From an uncultured Ruminococcus sp. (lineage in GTDB: Bacteria > Bacillota > Clostridia > Oscillospirales > Ruminococcaceae), in the NCBI GenBank assembly GCA_946186215.1, contig CAMHMM010000060.1, forward strand, positions 1-9,105: DNA of 9,105 bases, in the 5' to 3' direction. The position numbers were made by a program, and so were the translations under genes. Under the pieces are notes generated by a model. The model was given only the letters and a program-made list of their open reading frames with translations. It was not told the DNA's origin and did no database searches. Shown one piece after another: positions 1-5,612 of the stretch. Each line of letters starts with the position of its first letter. Position 1 is the first letter of the stretch.

Positions 1-615
1 CCTATCCTTTGCTTTATTCTGATCATTAGTAAGAGTATGATTAGGCGATGCTTTATATATTGCGGATTTTTTAATTTCTGTTTCACTTAAAAACAGCTTT
101 GGATTATCTATTCTAAGTTTGTTCCATAAACATCCGAATAAAACTGGTGTTTCTTCATCATTAAAGTATTTTCGCTGCGGATTGAATCTTCCGTTTACTA
201 AAATAACTGAAGGCATGGCTAAACAATAATTGATCAATCTGTTTTCAATATCAAGTGTCATAGATTTCTGGAACAGTCCATTGCCAATAATATATAGTGT
301 TGGTATTACCCGTTTACCGTCTTTATCTTTGGCATTAGCCATTTTGTGCTGCCAATTATCCTTATGTCGGTCATCTGCTGCCGCAGCCCAATGCTCGCTT
401 TGACGTCTTACAGCGTTCTCCGCTTCACCTACATATATGTGATATGTTCCATTTAATTCATCTGCTTTGTCTTTCCAAGCATGAAGATAAACTACCGGAT
501 AGTCCAATAATAAATATGCCTGATTCCCTTTCTCTTCTTTTATACGATCAGCCAAATTATCCAGATATCCCGATTCCTCTTTACATTTAAAAATCACAAG
601 ATCATGTTTTCCCAT
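1..615 (-). CDS. GIY-YIG nuclease / DUF2075-type helicase protein, N-terminal part (3' end beyond window)
   Basis: I translated this minus-strand frame by hand. It gives 205 codons without a stop, from ATG at 615 to base 1, so the C-terminus is missing. An AAAGGA ribosome site lies 9 nt upstream (625-630). The visible part resembles the N-terminal GIY-YIG module of DUF2075 proteins. It has VVY (residues 41-43), then YVG (61-63), an arginine pair at 70-71, H75, and E124 in the segment SMTLDIENRL, which is the expected position of the metal-binding glutamate. The stretch SAIYKASPNHTLT (184-196) matches the linker that leads into the P-loop helicase domain in that family. A full protein of about 600 residues or more is expected. 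Related proteins are thought to act on DNA or RNA, and a role in defence is only an inference. The gene stands alone, at least 500 bp from its neighbour, in AT-rich DNA that suggests transfer. I see the nuclease motifs directly; the helicase part is predicted from the family. Confidence 0.72.
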   Translation of the reverse strand, partial: MGKHDLVIFKCKEESGYLDNLADRIKEEKGNQAYLLLDYPVVYLHAWKDKADELNGTYHIYVGEAENAVRRQSEHWAAAADDRHKDNWQHKMANAKDKDGKRVIPTLYIIGNGLFQKSMTLDIENRLINYCLAMPSVILVNGRFNPQRKYFNDEETPVLFGCLWNKLRIDNPKLFLSETEIKKSAIYKASPNHTLTNDQNKAKDR

Positions 616-694
616 TATTTGCAGTCCTTTCGTAGTATTATTGTAGATACACTGATATTTTATCCAAATGTTTATCGTGTTAATGGTGATTGAA

Positions 695-722
695 TTGACT
701 TTTCCTATTCAATTTATATAAT
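695..722 (+). promoter_or_regulatory. Promoter-like site, plus strand
   Basis: TTGACT (695-700) and a perfect TATAAT (717-722) are separated by 16 nt. A transcript would start near 729, at the foot of the hairpin at 732-791. No coding region follows, so it could make a small RNA antisense to the GIY-YIG leader. In such AT-rich DNA a chance match is possible. Confidence 0.4.
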
Positions 723-731
723 TACTCATAC

Positions 732-791
732 TTGGCTGATACGATGAGAGAGTTTACAAGCTATCTGATCGTCCTCTCATACTATCGCCAA
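732..791. repeat. Imperfect 15-bp hairpin in the GIY-YIG leader
   Basis: TTGGC (732-736) pairs with GCCAA (787-791), GAT (738-740) with ATC (784-786), and ATGAGAG (744-750) with CTCTCAT (774-780). There is one bulged base, a 3x3 internal loop and a 23-nt apical loop. Eight A residues (790-797) overlap the right foot on the plus strand, so on the minus strand a T run comes before the stem. Neither strand has a T run after the stem, which argues against an ordinary terminator. It could be a structured leader element or part of a small RNA. Confidence 0.45.
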
Positions 792-797
792 AAAAAA

Positions 798-826
798 GTG
801 ACAACAGCTTAAAAATGTGGTATAAT
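798..826 (+). promoter_or_regulatory. Promoter-like site, plus strand, TGTGGTATAAT
   Basis: GTGACA (798-803) and TATAAT (821-826) are 17 nt apart. A start near 833 would transcribe rightwards into a stretch with no supported gene. The spacer is one copy of the direct repeat. This site faces the minus-strand promoter at 861-890, with predicted start points only about 20 bp apart. Confidence 0.45.
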
Positions 827-887
827 TGATATATGAACAAACACAACATACTGCAGTAATATTATACACCAAAACAGCTTAAAATGT
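803..887 (+). repeat. Direct repeat AACAGCTTAAAA(A)TGT, two copies 70 bp apart
   Basis: Copy one is at 803-818 and copy two at 873-887. They differ only by one A in the A run. Each copy sits in the spacer of one of two promoters that face each other. A shared regulator site is possible, but so is chance similarity in AT-rich DNA. Confidence 0.4.
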
Positions 888-890
888 CAA
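861..890 (-). promoter_or_regulatory. Consensus promoter, probably for the GIY-YIG gene
   Basis: On the minus strand a perfect TTGACA (885-890) and a perfect TATAAT (861-866) are separated by 18 nt. Transcription would start near 853 and run left to the GIY-YIG gene, whose start codon is at 615. It is the best promoter match upstream of that gene. Confidence 0.6.
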
Positions 891-1083
891 CAGAAATCAA
901 TTTTCAAAAATCACCCTCAAAATCATCTAAGGAGCCATTAAACATTCAAACATGATATTGGAAATTGCAGTTTTGGAATGTTTTCGTATTTTGAAGAACT
1001 TAGCTATGAGCCTTATGATGTCAAACACAAACAACAGCCGTAATGGACACAGCAAGAAAACGCTGAATACCGGCACCGAAATA

Positions 1084-1112
1084 TTTCGCCCCCGCTTGCA
1101 ACGGGGGCGAAA
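1084..1112 (-). terminator. Terminator hairpin after the GH5 gene
   Basis: An 11-bp perfect GC-rich stem, TTTCGCCCCCG with CGGGGGCGAAA, has a 7-nt loop and begins 3 nt after the cellulase stop codon. On the minus strand it is followed by a short TATTTC tail, so the U run is weak. The position suggests that it closes the five-gene operon. Confidence 0.75.
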
Positions 1113-1115
1113 AAA

Positions 1116-2309
1116 TTATTTGTAAACATCCATTATTGCGTCAACGATGGTATCTGAGAACCATGTGCAGTTCTTTCTGTCAAAGATACCGAAAAGCTCA
1201 TTTCCGGACTCGTAATAGCCGTTGTCCCACCATACACAGGGAACACCGTTTTCCTTTGCCGTGGAGAGATATTTTGTCACCCATCTTGCAACATCCTCAG
1301 CGTTGCCGTCCTTGTTTACGGCACCGAATTCGGTAATGATAACAGGGATATCCCTGTCAAGGAAGTTCTGGCGCAGGTCGTTGAAGAGCCAGTCTATCTC
1401 CTCATCCTTTGAGCCGTCCCATGTGAATATCTCGGAAGCATTTCCGGGGCTGTATGTGAAGACATAGGGAGTGTATGCGTGAATGGAGAATGCAATATGA
1501 GCATCATCGGGGACAGTCACATTCATCATGGCCTTGTTCACGCTGCTGGACGCATAGGTCGTCACAAGAAGGAGTCTGTTCTCGTTGTTGCCGCCCGTTG
1601 CGCGTACAGAATCGATAAATTTCTGGTTCATCTGATCAACACAGCGCCAGCCCTCGGGCTTTCCGCCGCTCCATTCCTCGGGGCTGCCCTTTACTCTGGG
1701 CTCGTTGAGCCCCTCGAATACGAGATGATCTCCGTAATCCTTAAAGTTCTCCGCTACCTGCGTCCATATCGCACCTATCTCTTCAAGAGAAACCTCGATA
1801 TGCTCATCATCGGGTATCCTCCACTTTTCCTCATGGTGAGAATCAAGGATGACATACATATCATCATCTATGGCGTAATTAACTACCTCCTGCACCCTCT
1901 GCATCCACATGGAATCAATATCATAATCGGGTGCGGCACCGAGGTGCCCGTCCCAGGTAACGGGTATTCTGATGGTATTAAATCCCTTTGCGGCAATCGC
2001 ATCCACCATCTCCTGCGTGGTCTTCGGATTGCCCCATGATGTCTCACTGGTAATGCCCGTACCGTTGGCATCAAGGGAATTGCCCAGATTCCAGCCCACT
2101 GTCATTTCGGAGATGAGCGCCGCAGGGGCGATATCCCTTACCTCTCCCTGACGCGAAAGGTCCTTTGTTTCTTCCTTTGCCGCCTCAGTCTGGGCAGCCG
2201 CAGTCGTTTCCTCGGTCTGAACTGCCGGAGCAGTCTCGGCAGGCGCTCCCTTGCAGCCTGTCATGATGAGCATAGTGAGCAAAAGTGCGATATTTACTCT
2301 TTTCTTCAT
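1116..2309 (-). CDS. Glycoside hydrolase family 5 cellulase, cell-surface lipoprotein
   Basis: This is a 397-residue secreted glycanase, probably an endo-beta-1,4-glucanase or related beta-glucanase. The start is ATG 2309, because GGAGG (2317-2321) lies 7 nt upstream and the protein then opens with a lipoprotein signal, MKKRVNIALLLTMLIMTGC. The lipidated cysteine is C19. Residues 20-55 form a low-complexity Ala/Thr/Glu linker to the cell surface. The GH5 barrel spans about 56-397. Catalytic landmarks are visible: R114 (TIRIPVTW), H158 and H159 (SHHE), acid/base E203 in LNEP, H277 and Y279 (SIHAYTP), nucleophile E327 in ITEFG, and W360-W361. No dockerin or carbohydrate-binding module is present, so it should act as a membrane-anchored free enzyme and not as a cellulosome part. 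The exact substrate and GH5 subfamily cannot be fixed by eye. The start codon overlaps the stop of the DUF2809 gene (ATGA), so translation is likely coupled. A strong hairpin follows the stop. Confidence 0.93.
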   Translation of the reverse strand: MKKRVNIALLLTMLIMTGCKGAPAETAPAVQTEETTAAAQTEAAKEETKDLSRQGEVRDIAPAALISEMTVGWNLGNSLDANGTGITSETSWGNPKTTQEMVDAIAAKGFNTIRIPVTWDGHLGAAPDYDIDSMWMQRVQEVVNYAIDDDMYVILDSHHEEKWRIPDDEHIEVSLEEIGAIWTQVAENFKDYGDHLVFEGLNEPRVKGSPEEWSGGKPEGWRCVDQMNQKFIDSVRATGGNNENRLLLVTTYASSSVNKAMMNVTVPDDAHIAFSIHAYTPYVFTYSPGNASEIFTWDGSKDEEIDWLFNDLRQNFLDRDIPVIITEFGAVNKDGNAEDVARWVTKYLSTAKENGVPCVWWDNGYYESGNELFGIFDRKNCTWFSDTIVDAIMDVYK

Positions 2310-2689
2310 TTTCTTTCCTCCTGTTGTTTTCTTATTATCAGCTCGGCGATACAGCATGGTATTATCCCGATAACGTAGCACAAAAGATCGATATATGAAA
2401 AGCCTGTCCCGATAATTATCCTGAGCAGCGTGTTCTCTATGCCCAATTTGTCACAGAAGCCCCACAGCTGCAAAAGCTCAACAGCAAACGAAAATATCAG
2501 TATCGCTGCCGGCAGGACAAGAGCTTTTTCCGGCTTCTCGGGAGATATCGTCCTTGCAAGCGTGTACAAAAGCATCACCACAAGCACATCTCCCAGATAG
2601 CTGCGCACCCAGCCGTGAGCATACATCCCTATGAATATCTCCGTTATGAGCAGTACAGCAGTGCATATGCCGTATATCAGTCTTTTCAC
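2306..2689 (-). CDS. DUF2809 family small membrane protein
   Basis: This 127-residue protein has four predicted membrane helices, at about residues 5-23, 32-47, 57-76 and 98-117, and a charged cytoplasmic tail (KQQEERK). The segment HGWVRSYLGDVLVV (25-38), the glutamate in AVELLQLWG, and the aspartate in SYIDLLCYVIG fit the DUF2809 family, whose function is unknown. VanZ-like proteins have a similar shape and are the main alternative. The start is GTG at 2689, overlapping the peroxiredoxin stop as GTGA. No good ribosome site precedes it, so translation is probably coupled to the gene before. The stop overlaps the cellulase ATG in the same way. The gene is therefore locked between a thiol peroxidase and a surface glycosidase. 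Confidence 0.8.
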   Translation of the reverse strand: MKRLIYGICTAVLLITEIFIGMYAHGWVRSYLGDVLVVMLLYTLARTISPEKPEKALVLPAAILIFSFAVELLQLWGFCDKLGIENTLLRIIIGTGFSYIDLLCYVIGIIPCCIAELIIRKQQEERK

Positions 2690-3138
2690 AGCAGTGCCAG
2701 CATATCCGCGGGATTATCCGCCGCCTTTACCTTTTCAAAGGCATTTGTGATAATGCCTTTTTCATCTATGATATATGTGGTACGCACCACACCCATAGTC
2801 ACCTTGCCGTAGTTTTTCTTTTCCTTCCACACATCGTAAAGCATGATCGCGGTTTTCTCCGTATCCGAAAGCAAGACAAAGGGAAGGCCGTATTTTTCCG
2901 CAAATTTTTCGTGGGACGAAACGCTGTCCTTGCTGATACCAATAACAACGGCGTTTTTCTTTTCAAATTCTCCGTTCAGTCCGGCAAATCCCACCGCCTG
3001 CTTTGTGCAGCCCGATGTGTTGTCCTTTGAATAGAAGTAGAGGACAACTTTTTTGCCCTTAAATTCAGAAAGTGATCTTAATTTCCCGCTGCTGTCGGGC
3101 AGTGTGAAGTCGGGAGCCTTTATTCCTGTTTCAAGCAT
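2686..3138 (-). CDS. bcp: Thioredoxin-dependent peroxiredoxin, Bcp/PrxQ type with a single cysteine
   Basis: This 150-residue cytoplasmic peroxidase reduces hydrogen peroxide and organic hydroperoxides with thiol electrons. APDFTLPDSSGK (8-19) opens the thioredoxin fold. The active loop DNTSGCT (39-45) carries peroxidatic C44 with T41, and R119 (VRTTYIID) completes the usual Thr-Cys-Arg triad. Two departures are visible. The usual proline of the DNTPGCT loop is S42, and the resolving cysteine normally five residues after the first is V49. C44 is the only cysteine in the protein, so it must work as a 1-Cys enzyme that needs an outside thiol. GAGGTGA (3143-3149) precedes the ATG. The gene lies 35 bp after the radical SAM gene and overlaps DUF2809 by 4 nt. 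Confidence 0.92.
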   Translation of the reverse strand: MLETGIKAPDFTLPDSSGKLRSLSEFKGKKVVLYFYSKDNTSGCTKQAVGFAGLNGEFEKKNAVVIGISKDSVSSHEKFAEKYGLPFVLLSDTEKTAIMLYDVWKEKKNYGKVTMGVVRTTYIIDEKGIITNAFEKVKAADNPADMLALL

Positions 3139-3151
3139 TTTTTCACCTCAT

Positions 3152-3164
3152 ATGATCAGATCAT
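3152..3164. repeat. 13-bp palindrome between the radical SAM and peroxiredoxin genes
   Basis: ATGATCAGATCAT is a perfect palindrome around a central A and lies in the only sizeable gap inside the operon. It could be a small operator or an RNA processing site. It is too short to work as a terminator and has no T run. Confidence 0.25.
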
Positions 3165-3173
3165 CAAAACGGT

Positions 3174-4034
3174 TCAGCAATTTCCCGTGTATACATATCT
3201 GAGCTTTTCGCGGGCGATATCCGCAAGATGATAGATCAGCCCCACATCCGTAGGCGGTCTGTCCTGCATCTTGTACATAGGGAAAAAGCGCGATATATGC
3301 AGCGGGATATCCCTGCCGATAGTATTTGCGTTTTCGTCCGTTAGCTCCGATATCCAGCCGCTTATATTCCTCATCTCATCCTCGCTGTCGTTTTCCCCGG
3401 GGATGATAAGCGTGGTTATCTCCACATGGCAAAGCTGTACAGCACGGCTTATAAAGCGTTTCACCGTTTCAAGGTCGCCCTTTGCGATATCCCTGTAAAA
3501 TCTTTCAGTAAAACCTTTAAGGTCGATATTCATAGCATCAATATACGGAGCGAGTTCCTCGAGCACCCAAAGCTGTGCATTCCCGCTGGTCACAAGGATA
3601 TTTTTCATCCCCCGCCGCTTTATTTCCATTGCCGTGTCCCTGACAAATTCATACCCCGCAAGAGGCTCGTTATAGGTAAAGACAGCGCCGATATTTCCGC
3701 GGCTTATGCATTTTTCCGCCAGATCAGCGATATCCTTCGGAGAATACTCCTGCGCGGCATTTTCGTACAGCATAGCTTCATCCGACCACGATATACTGTG
3801 ATTCTGACAGAACAGGCACCGCAGTGTGCAGCCGTAGCTTCCCACGGAAAGGACATATTTTCCCGGGCAGAACCTGCGCAGCGGTTTTTTCTCCACGGGA
3901 TCAAGTGCAACAGAAGTTACCCTGCCGTAATTTGCGGGGATGATCTTACCATTCCGGCACATACGCACGCCGCAGAAGCCCCGCTTTCCCTCTTCTATCC
4001 TGCAGCTGCGAAAACAGACCTTGCATTCGGACAT
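3174..4034 (-). CDS. amrS: AmmeMemoRadiSam system radical SAM enzyme
   Basis: This 286-residue enzyme is related to pyruvate formate-lyase activase and should use a [4Fe-4S] cluster to cleave S-adenosylmethionine. The cluster motif is C69-x3-C73-x2-C76 (GCTLRCLFCQN). The N-terminus has the extra cysteine region typical of this family: C4, C7, C11, C21 and C26, with EEGKRGFCGVR. DPVEKKPL (45-52) and the terminal YVYTGN are further family marks. The target of the radical is not known for this family. The start is ATG 4034, because GGAGG (4041-4045) lies 6 nt upstream and the cysteine motif begins at once; upstream codons would run into the AMMECR1 gene. The ribosome site overlaps the stop of that gene (TAGGAGG), which ties the two in expression. 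The protein stops just after YVYTGN, while many relatives continue with a cysteine-containing tail. Confidence 0.9.
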   Translation of the reverse strand: MSECKVCFRSCRIEEGKRGFCGVRMCRNGKIIPANYGRVTSVALDPVEKKPLRRFCPGKYVLSVGSYGCTLRCLFCQNHSISWSDEAMLYENAAQEYSPKDIADLAEKCISRGNIGAVFTYNEPLAGYEFVRDTAMEIKRRGMKNILVTSGNAQLWVLEELAPYIDAMNIDLKGFTERFYRDIAKGDLETVKRFISRAVQLCHVEITTLIIPGENDSEDEMRNISGWISELTDENANTIGRDIPLHISRFFPMYKMQDRPPTDVGLIYHLADIAREKLRYVYTGNC

Positions 4035-4044
4035 AGGCTGCCTC

Positions 4045-5430
4045 CTAAAAGTGGCGCACCACTTCAAACCGTTCAAGACGATAGTCATCCTTCGGAGAGA
4101 TGCCGCCCTTCTGCATGGCAATGCTTATCTGCTGCGATACCGTATCCACTCCGTCAAGGTCGGGCAGGAGCAGACCGCGCCTGAATCCGCATGAAACTAT
4201 AACGCCGTACCGTTTCACATCAAGCTTGTCGGGACTGTCTATCTCCTCGGGCTCTCCTAAAATATCCACATTTATTTCAAGAAGATCAAGCTCATCCTCC
4301 GTTATGGGATCAAACCGCGGATCGCGTGTCGATGCACTTATCGCATTGGCTATTATCTCCTCTGCAATGCATTTTTTTGTAGGAGCGATAGTGCCGATGC
4401 AGCCCCTTAACTGCCCGTTTTTATGTATGGAAACAAATGCTCCCGCACGGTCTTTAAGCATTTTTTCGGGAAGCGTTTTCGGCGGCTTTATCACCGCCCT
4501 GTTTTTCACATAGCTTTCCACGCTCTCCCATGCAAGGCGGACATATTCATCGCAGGCAGATCTTTTCTCCGCATAACGCTCTGTCATCTTTTCGGTGAAT
4601 ACATCAAGGAAGTGTCTGCTCTCATCTGCACCCATCGGATAATACGAGCATATCCCGTAACCCACGCCTGTAACATCCTCATGAGAATAAAAGCGCGGCT
4701 TTACCGAAACGCCATCAAGCGCTCCGGCCATCATCACAAAGGAGCGGTGTCCGCATTCTGCCGCTCTTTCACAGAAGCCCTCATCAAATTCGAGCAGCTC
4801 GCCGAAAGCGCCCCGTGAGCAGACATCCATCACTCTTTTATCATATTCGGGGCCTTCCGCTGCAAACCCGTAGGGGCCGTATTCCTGCAGCTTGTGGGAA
4901 AGATCGCCGCTTGCAACATAGGCTATGCGTTTTCCAGATCTGTCCGCTGCCTGCTTTATGAACTGTCCAAGACGGTAGTGCTCGGTCAGCGCCATTCCTG
5001 ACAGACCTATGCGTACTGCTTTGAAGGCATTGTATTTTTTTGTTATGAAGTACAGCGGCACCATAGTCCCGTGATCGAGAGCGGGATCTCTCTCCCCCAT
5101 CGTTCCCGCAGGAAACCCCTCGTCGCCGCAGATATGGATAAGCTCGCTTACAAGCTCCGTATCATACTCCACATCAAAGCTCACATCGGGCGCGCCGAAC
5201 CTTGCAAAGCTGCCCCGCGCCCGTCTGCCCGGAGAGATATGGAAATAATCCCCGTACATCACCGAATGGGGGCTTGAAATGATGATCGTATCAGGCTCCA
5301 GAGCGGATATCTCAGAAGCGACTGCCTCATATGAGCGTATCGTCCTTTCAACCTGTGCTTCGCTGCCTCTGCCTACCTGCGGCACGATCATCGGCGGATG
5401 GGGCACGATAAATGCTCCGACTATTCCCAT
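4045..5430 (-). CDS. LigB-like dioxygenase domain fused to AMMECR1 (AmmeMemoRadiSam proteins B and A)
   Basis: This 461-residue fusion has two domains. Residues 1 to about 265 form a LigB/Memo-type fold with PHPP (H11), SSPH (H55), LDHGTMVPL (H120), SGDLSH (H179) and ECGH (E225, H228). These fit metal-binding and catalytic positions of class III extradiol dioxygenases better than the Memo pattern. Residues from about 285 to 461 form an AMMECR1 domain with its hallmark LRGCIG (341-346) and the following STRDPRFDPI. In other genomes these are often separate genes called AmmeMemoRadiSam B and A. No reaction is established for the bacterial set. The start is ATG 5430, with GAGG of GAGGTG 5 nt upstream; a GTG two codons earlier would sit inside that ribosome site. 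It is the first gene of the operon, with a strong promoter just upstream, and is followed after 10 nt by the radical SAM partner. Confidence 0.92.
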   Translation of the reverse strand: MGIVGAFIVPHPPMIVPQVGRGSEAQVERTIRSYEAVASEISALEPDTIIISSPHSVMYGDYFHISPGRRARGSFARFGAPDVSFDVEYDTELVSELIHICGDEGFPAGTMGERDPALDHGTMVPLYFITKKYNAFKAVRIGLSGMALTEHYRLGQFIKQAADRSGKRIAYVASGDLSHKLQEYGPYGFAAEGPEYDKRVMDVCSRGAFGELLEFDEGFCERAAECGHRSFVMMAGALDGVSVKPRFYSHEDVTGVGYGICSYYPMGADESRHFLDVFTEKMTERYAEKRSACDEYVRLAWESVESYVKNRAVIKPPKTLPEKMLKDRAGAFVSIHKNGQLRGCIGTIAPTKKCIAEEIIANAISASTRDPRFDPITEDELDLLEINVDILGEPEEIDSPDKLDVKRYGVIVSCGFRRGLLLPDLDGVDTVSQQISIAMQKGGISPKDDYRLERFEVVRHF

Positions 5431-5459
5431 TTTCACCTCTCCCTTCCGGATTTTTGTAT

Positions 5460-5488
5460 ATTATAACATATTTTCGCATCTATATCAA
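5460..5488 (-). promoter_or_regulatory. Promoter of the AmmeMemoRadiSam operon
   Basis: On the minus strand TTGATA (5483-5488) and a perfect TATAAT (5460-5465) are 17 nt apart. The start would fall near 5453, about 23 nt before the ATG of the LigB-AMMECR1 gene. It lies downstream of the terminator of the VWA gene, so the five genes form their own unit. Confidence 0.75.
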
Positions 5489-5567
5489 GTGGATTTTACA
5501 CTTTTCCACGATATATCATCAAATCTTTCCCGTCCGTTCATTTTTGTTAAGGCCACAAGAAACCGAA

Positions 5568-5595
5568 CGCCTCCCCCGCAGCTGCGGAGAAGGCG
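5568..5595 (-). terminator. Terminator hairpin after the VWA gene
   Basis: As RNA from the minus strand, 14 bases pair with the next 14 with no mismatch, using two G-U pairs. On the plus strand those two positions are mismatches, so the structure is built for minus-strand transcripts. The core is CCGCAGCTGCGG and the tail is TTCGGTTTCTT. It begins 17 nt after the stop codon. Confidence 0.75.
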
Positions 5596-5612
5596 ATGGT
5601 GCATATTACTGA

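Larger units (their letters stand above)
616..1115. other. 500-bp AT-rich intergenic region with promoters, hairpin and direct repeat
   Basis: No convincing gene lies between the GIY-YIG gene and the cellulase. The region holds a consensus minus-strand promoter at 861-890, promoter-like sites on the plus strand at 695-722 and 798-826, an imperfect hairpin at 732-791, a direct repeat at 803-818 and 873-887, a possible coding relic at 942-1040, and the cellulase terminator at 1084-1112. It also has a 7-bp inverted repeat (ATTGAAT at 689-695, ATTCAAT at 707-713) overlapping the leftmost plus-strand promoter. If the minus-strand promoter drives the GIY-YIG gene, its mRNA has a leader of roughly 240 nt, which is long for a bacterial gene. 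Confidence 0.6.

Noticed and set aside
732..797. Hairpin at 732-791 as an intrinsic terminator
   Set aside because: The T run precedes the stem on the minus strand and an A run overlaps its end on the plus strand, so neither direction has the required U tail.
833..859. Eight-codon open frame just after the plus-strand promoter
   Set aside because: It has no ribosome site and no downstream gene, so a leader peptide is unsupported.
732..887. CRISPR array or anti-repeat RNA
   Set aside because: Only two copies of a 15-16 base repeat exist, with no regular spacers and no Cas gene in view.
952..1125. 57-codon plus-strand open frame starting ATG at 952
   Set aside because: It runs through the terminator hairpin and over the cellulase stop codon, and AAGGAG is too far upstream.
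1479..2039. 186-codon open frame on the plus strand
   Set aside because: It lies wholly antisense to the GH5 gene, whose catalytic motifs are intact, and its protein shows no recognisable domain.
2310..2381. Upstream start for the GH5 gene at 2381
   Set aside because: It would put 24 residues before an obvious lipoprotein signal and overlap DUF2809 by 76 nt. GGAGG sits correctly for ATG 2309.
4035..4121. Upstream starts for the radical SAM gene
   Set aside because: They lie inside the AMMECR1 coding region. The ATG at 4034 has GGAGG at 6 nt and matches the family N-terminus.
3426..4184. 252-codon open frame on the plus strand
   Set aside because: It is antisense to the radical SAM and AMMECR1 genes, both clearly real, and its His/Arg/Pro-rich product looks like a shadow.
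5431..5436. GTG start two codons upstream of the LigB-AMMECR1 ATG
   Set aside because: The GTG is part of the GAGGTG ribosome site and would leave no spacing.
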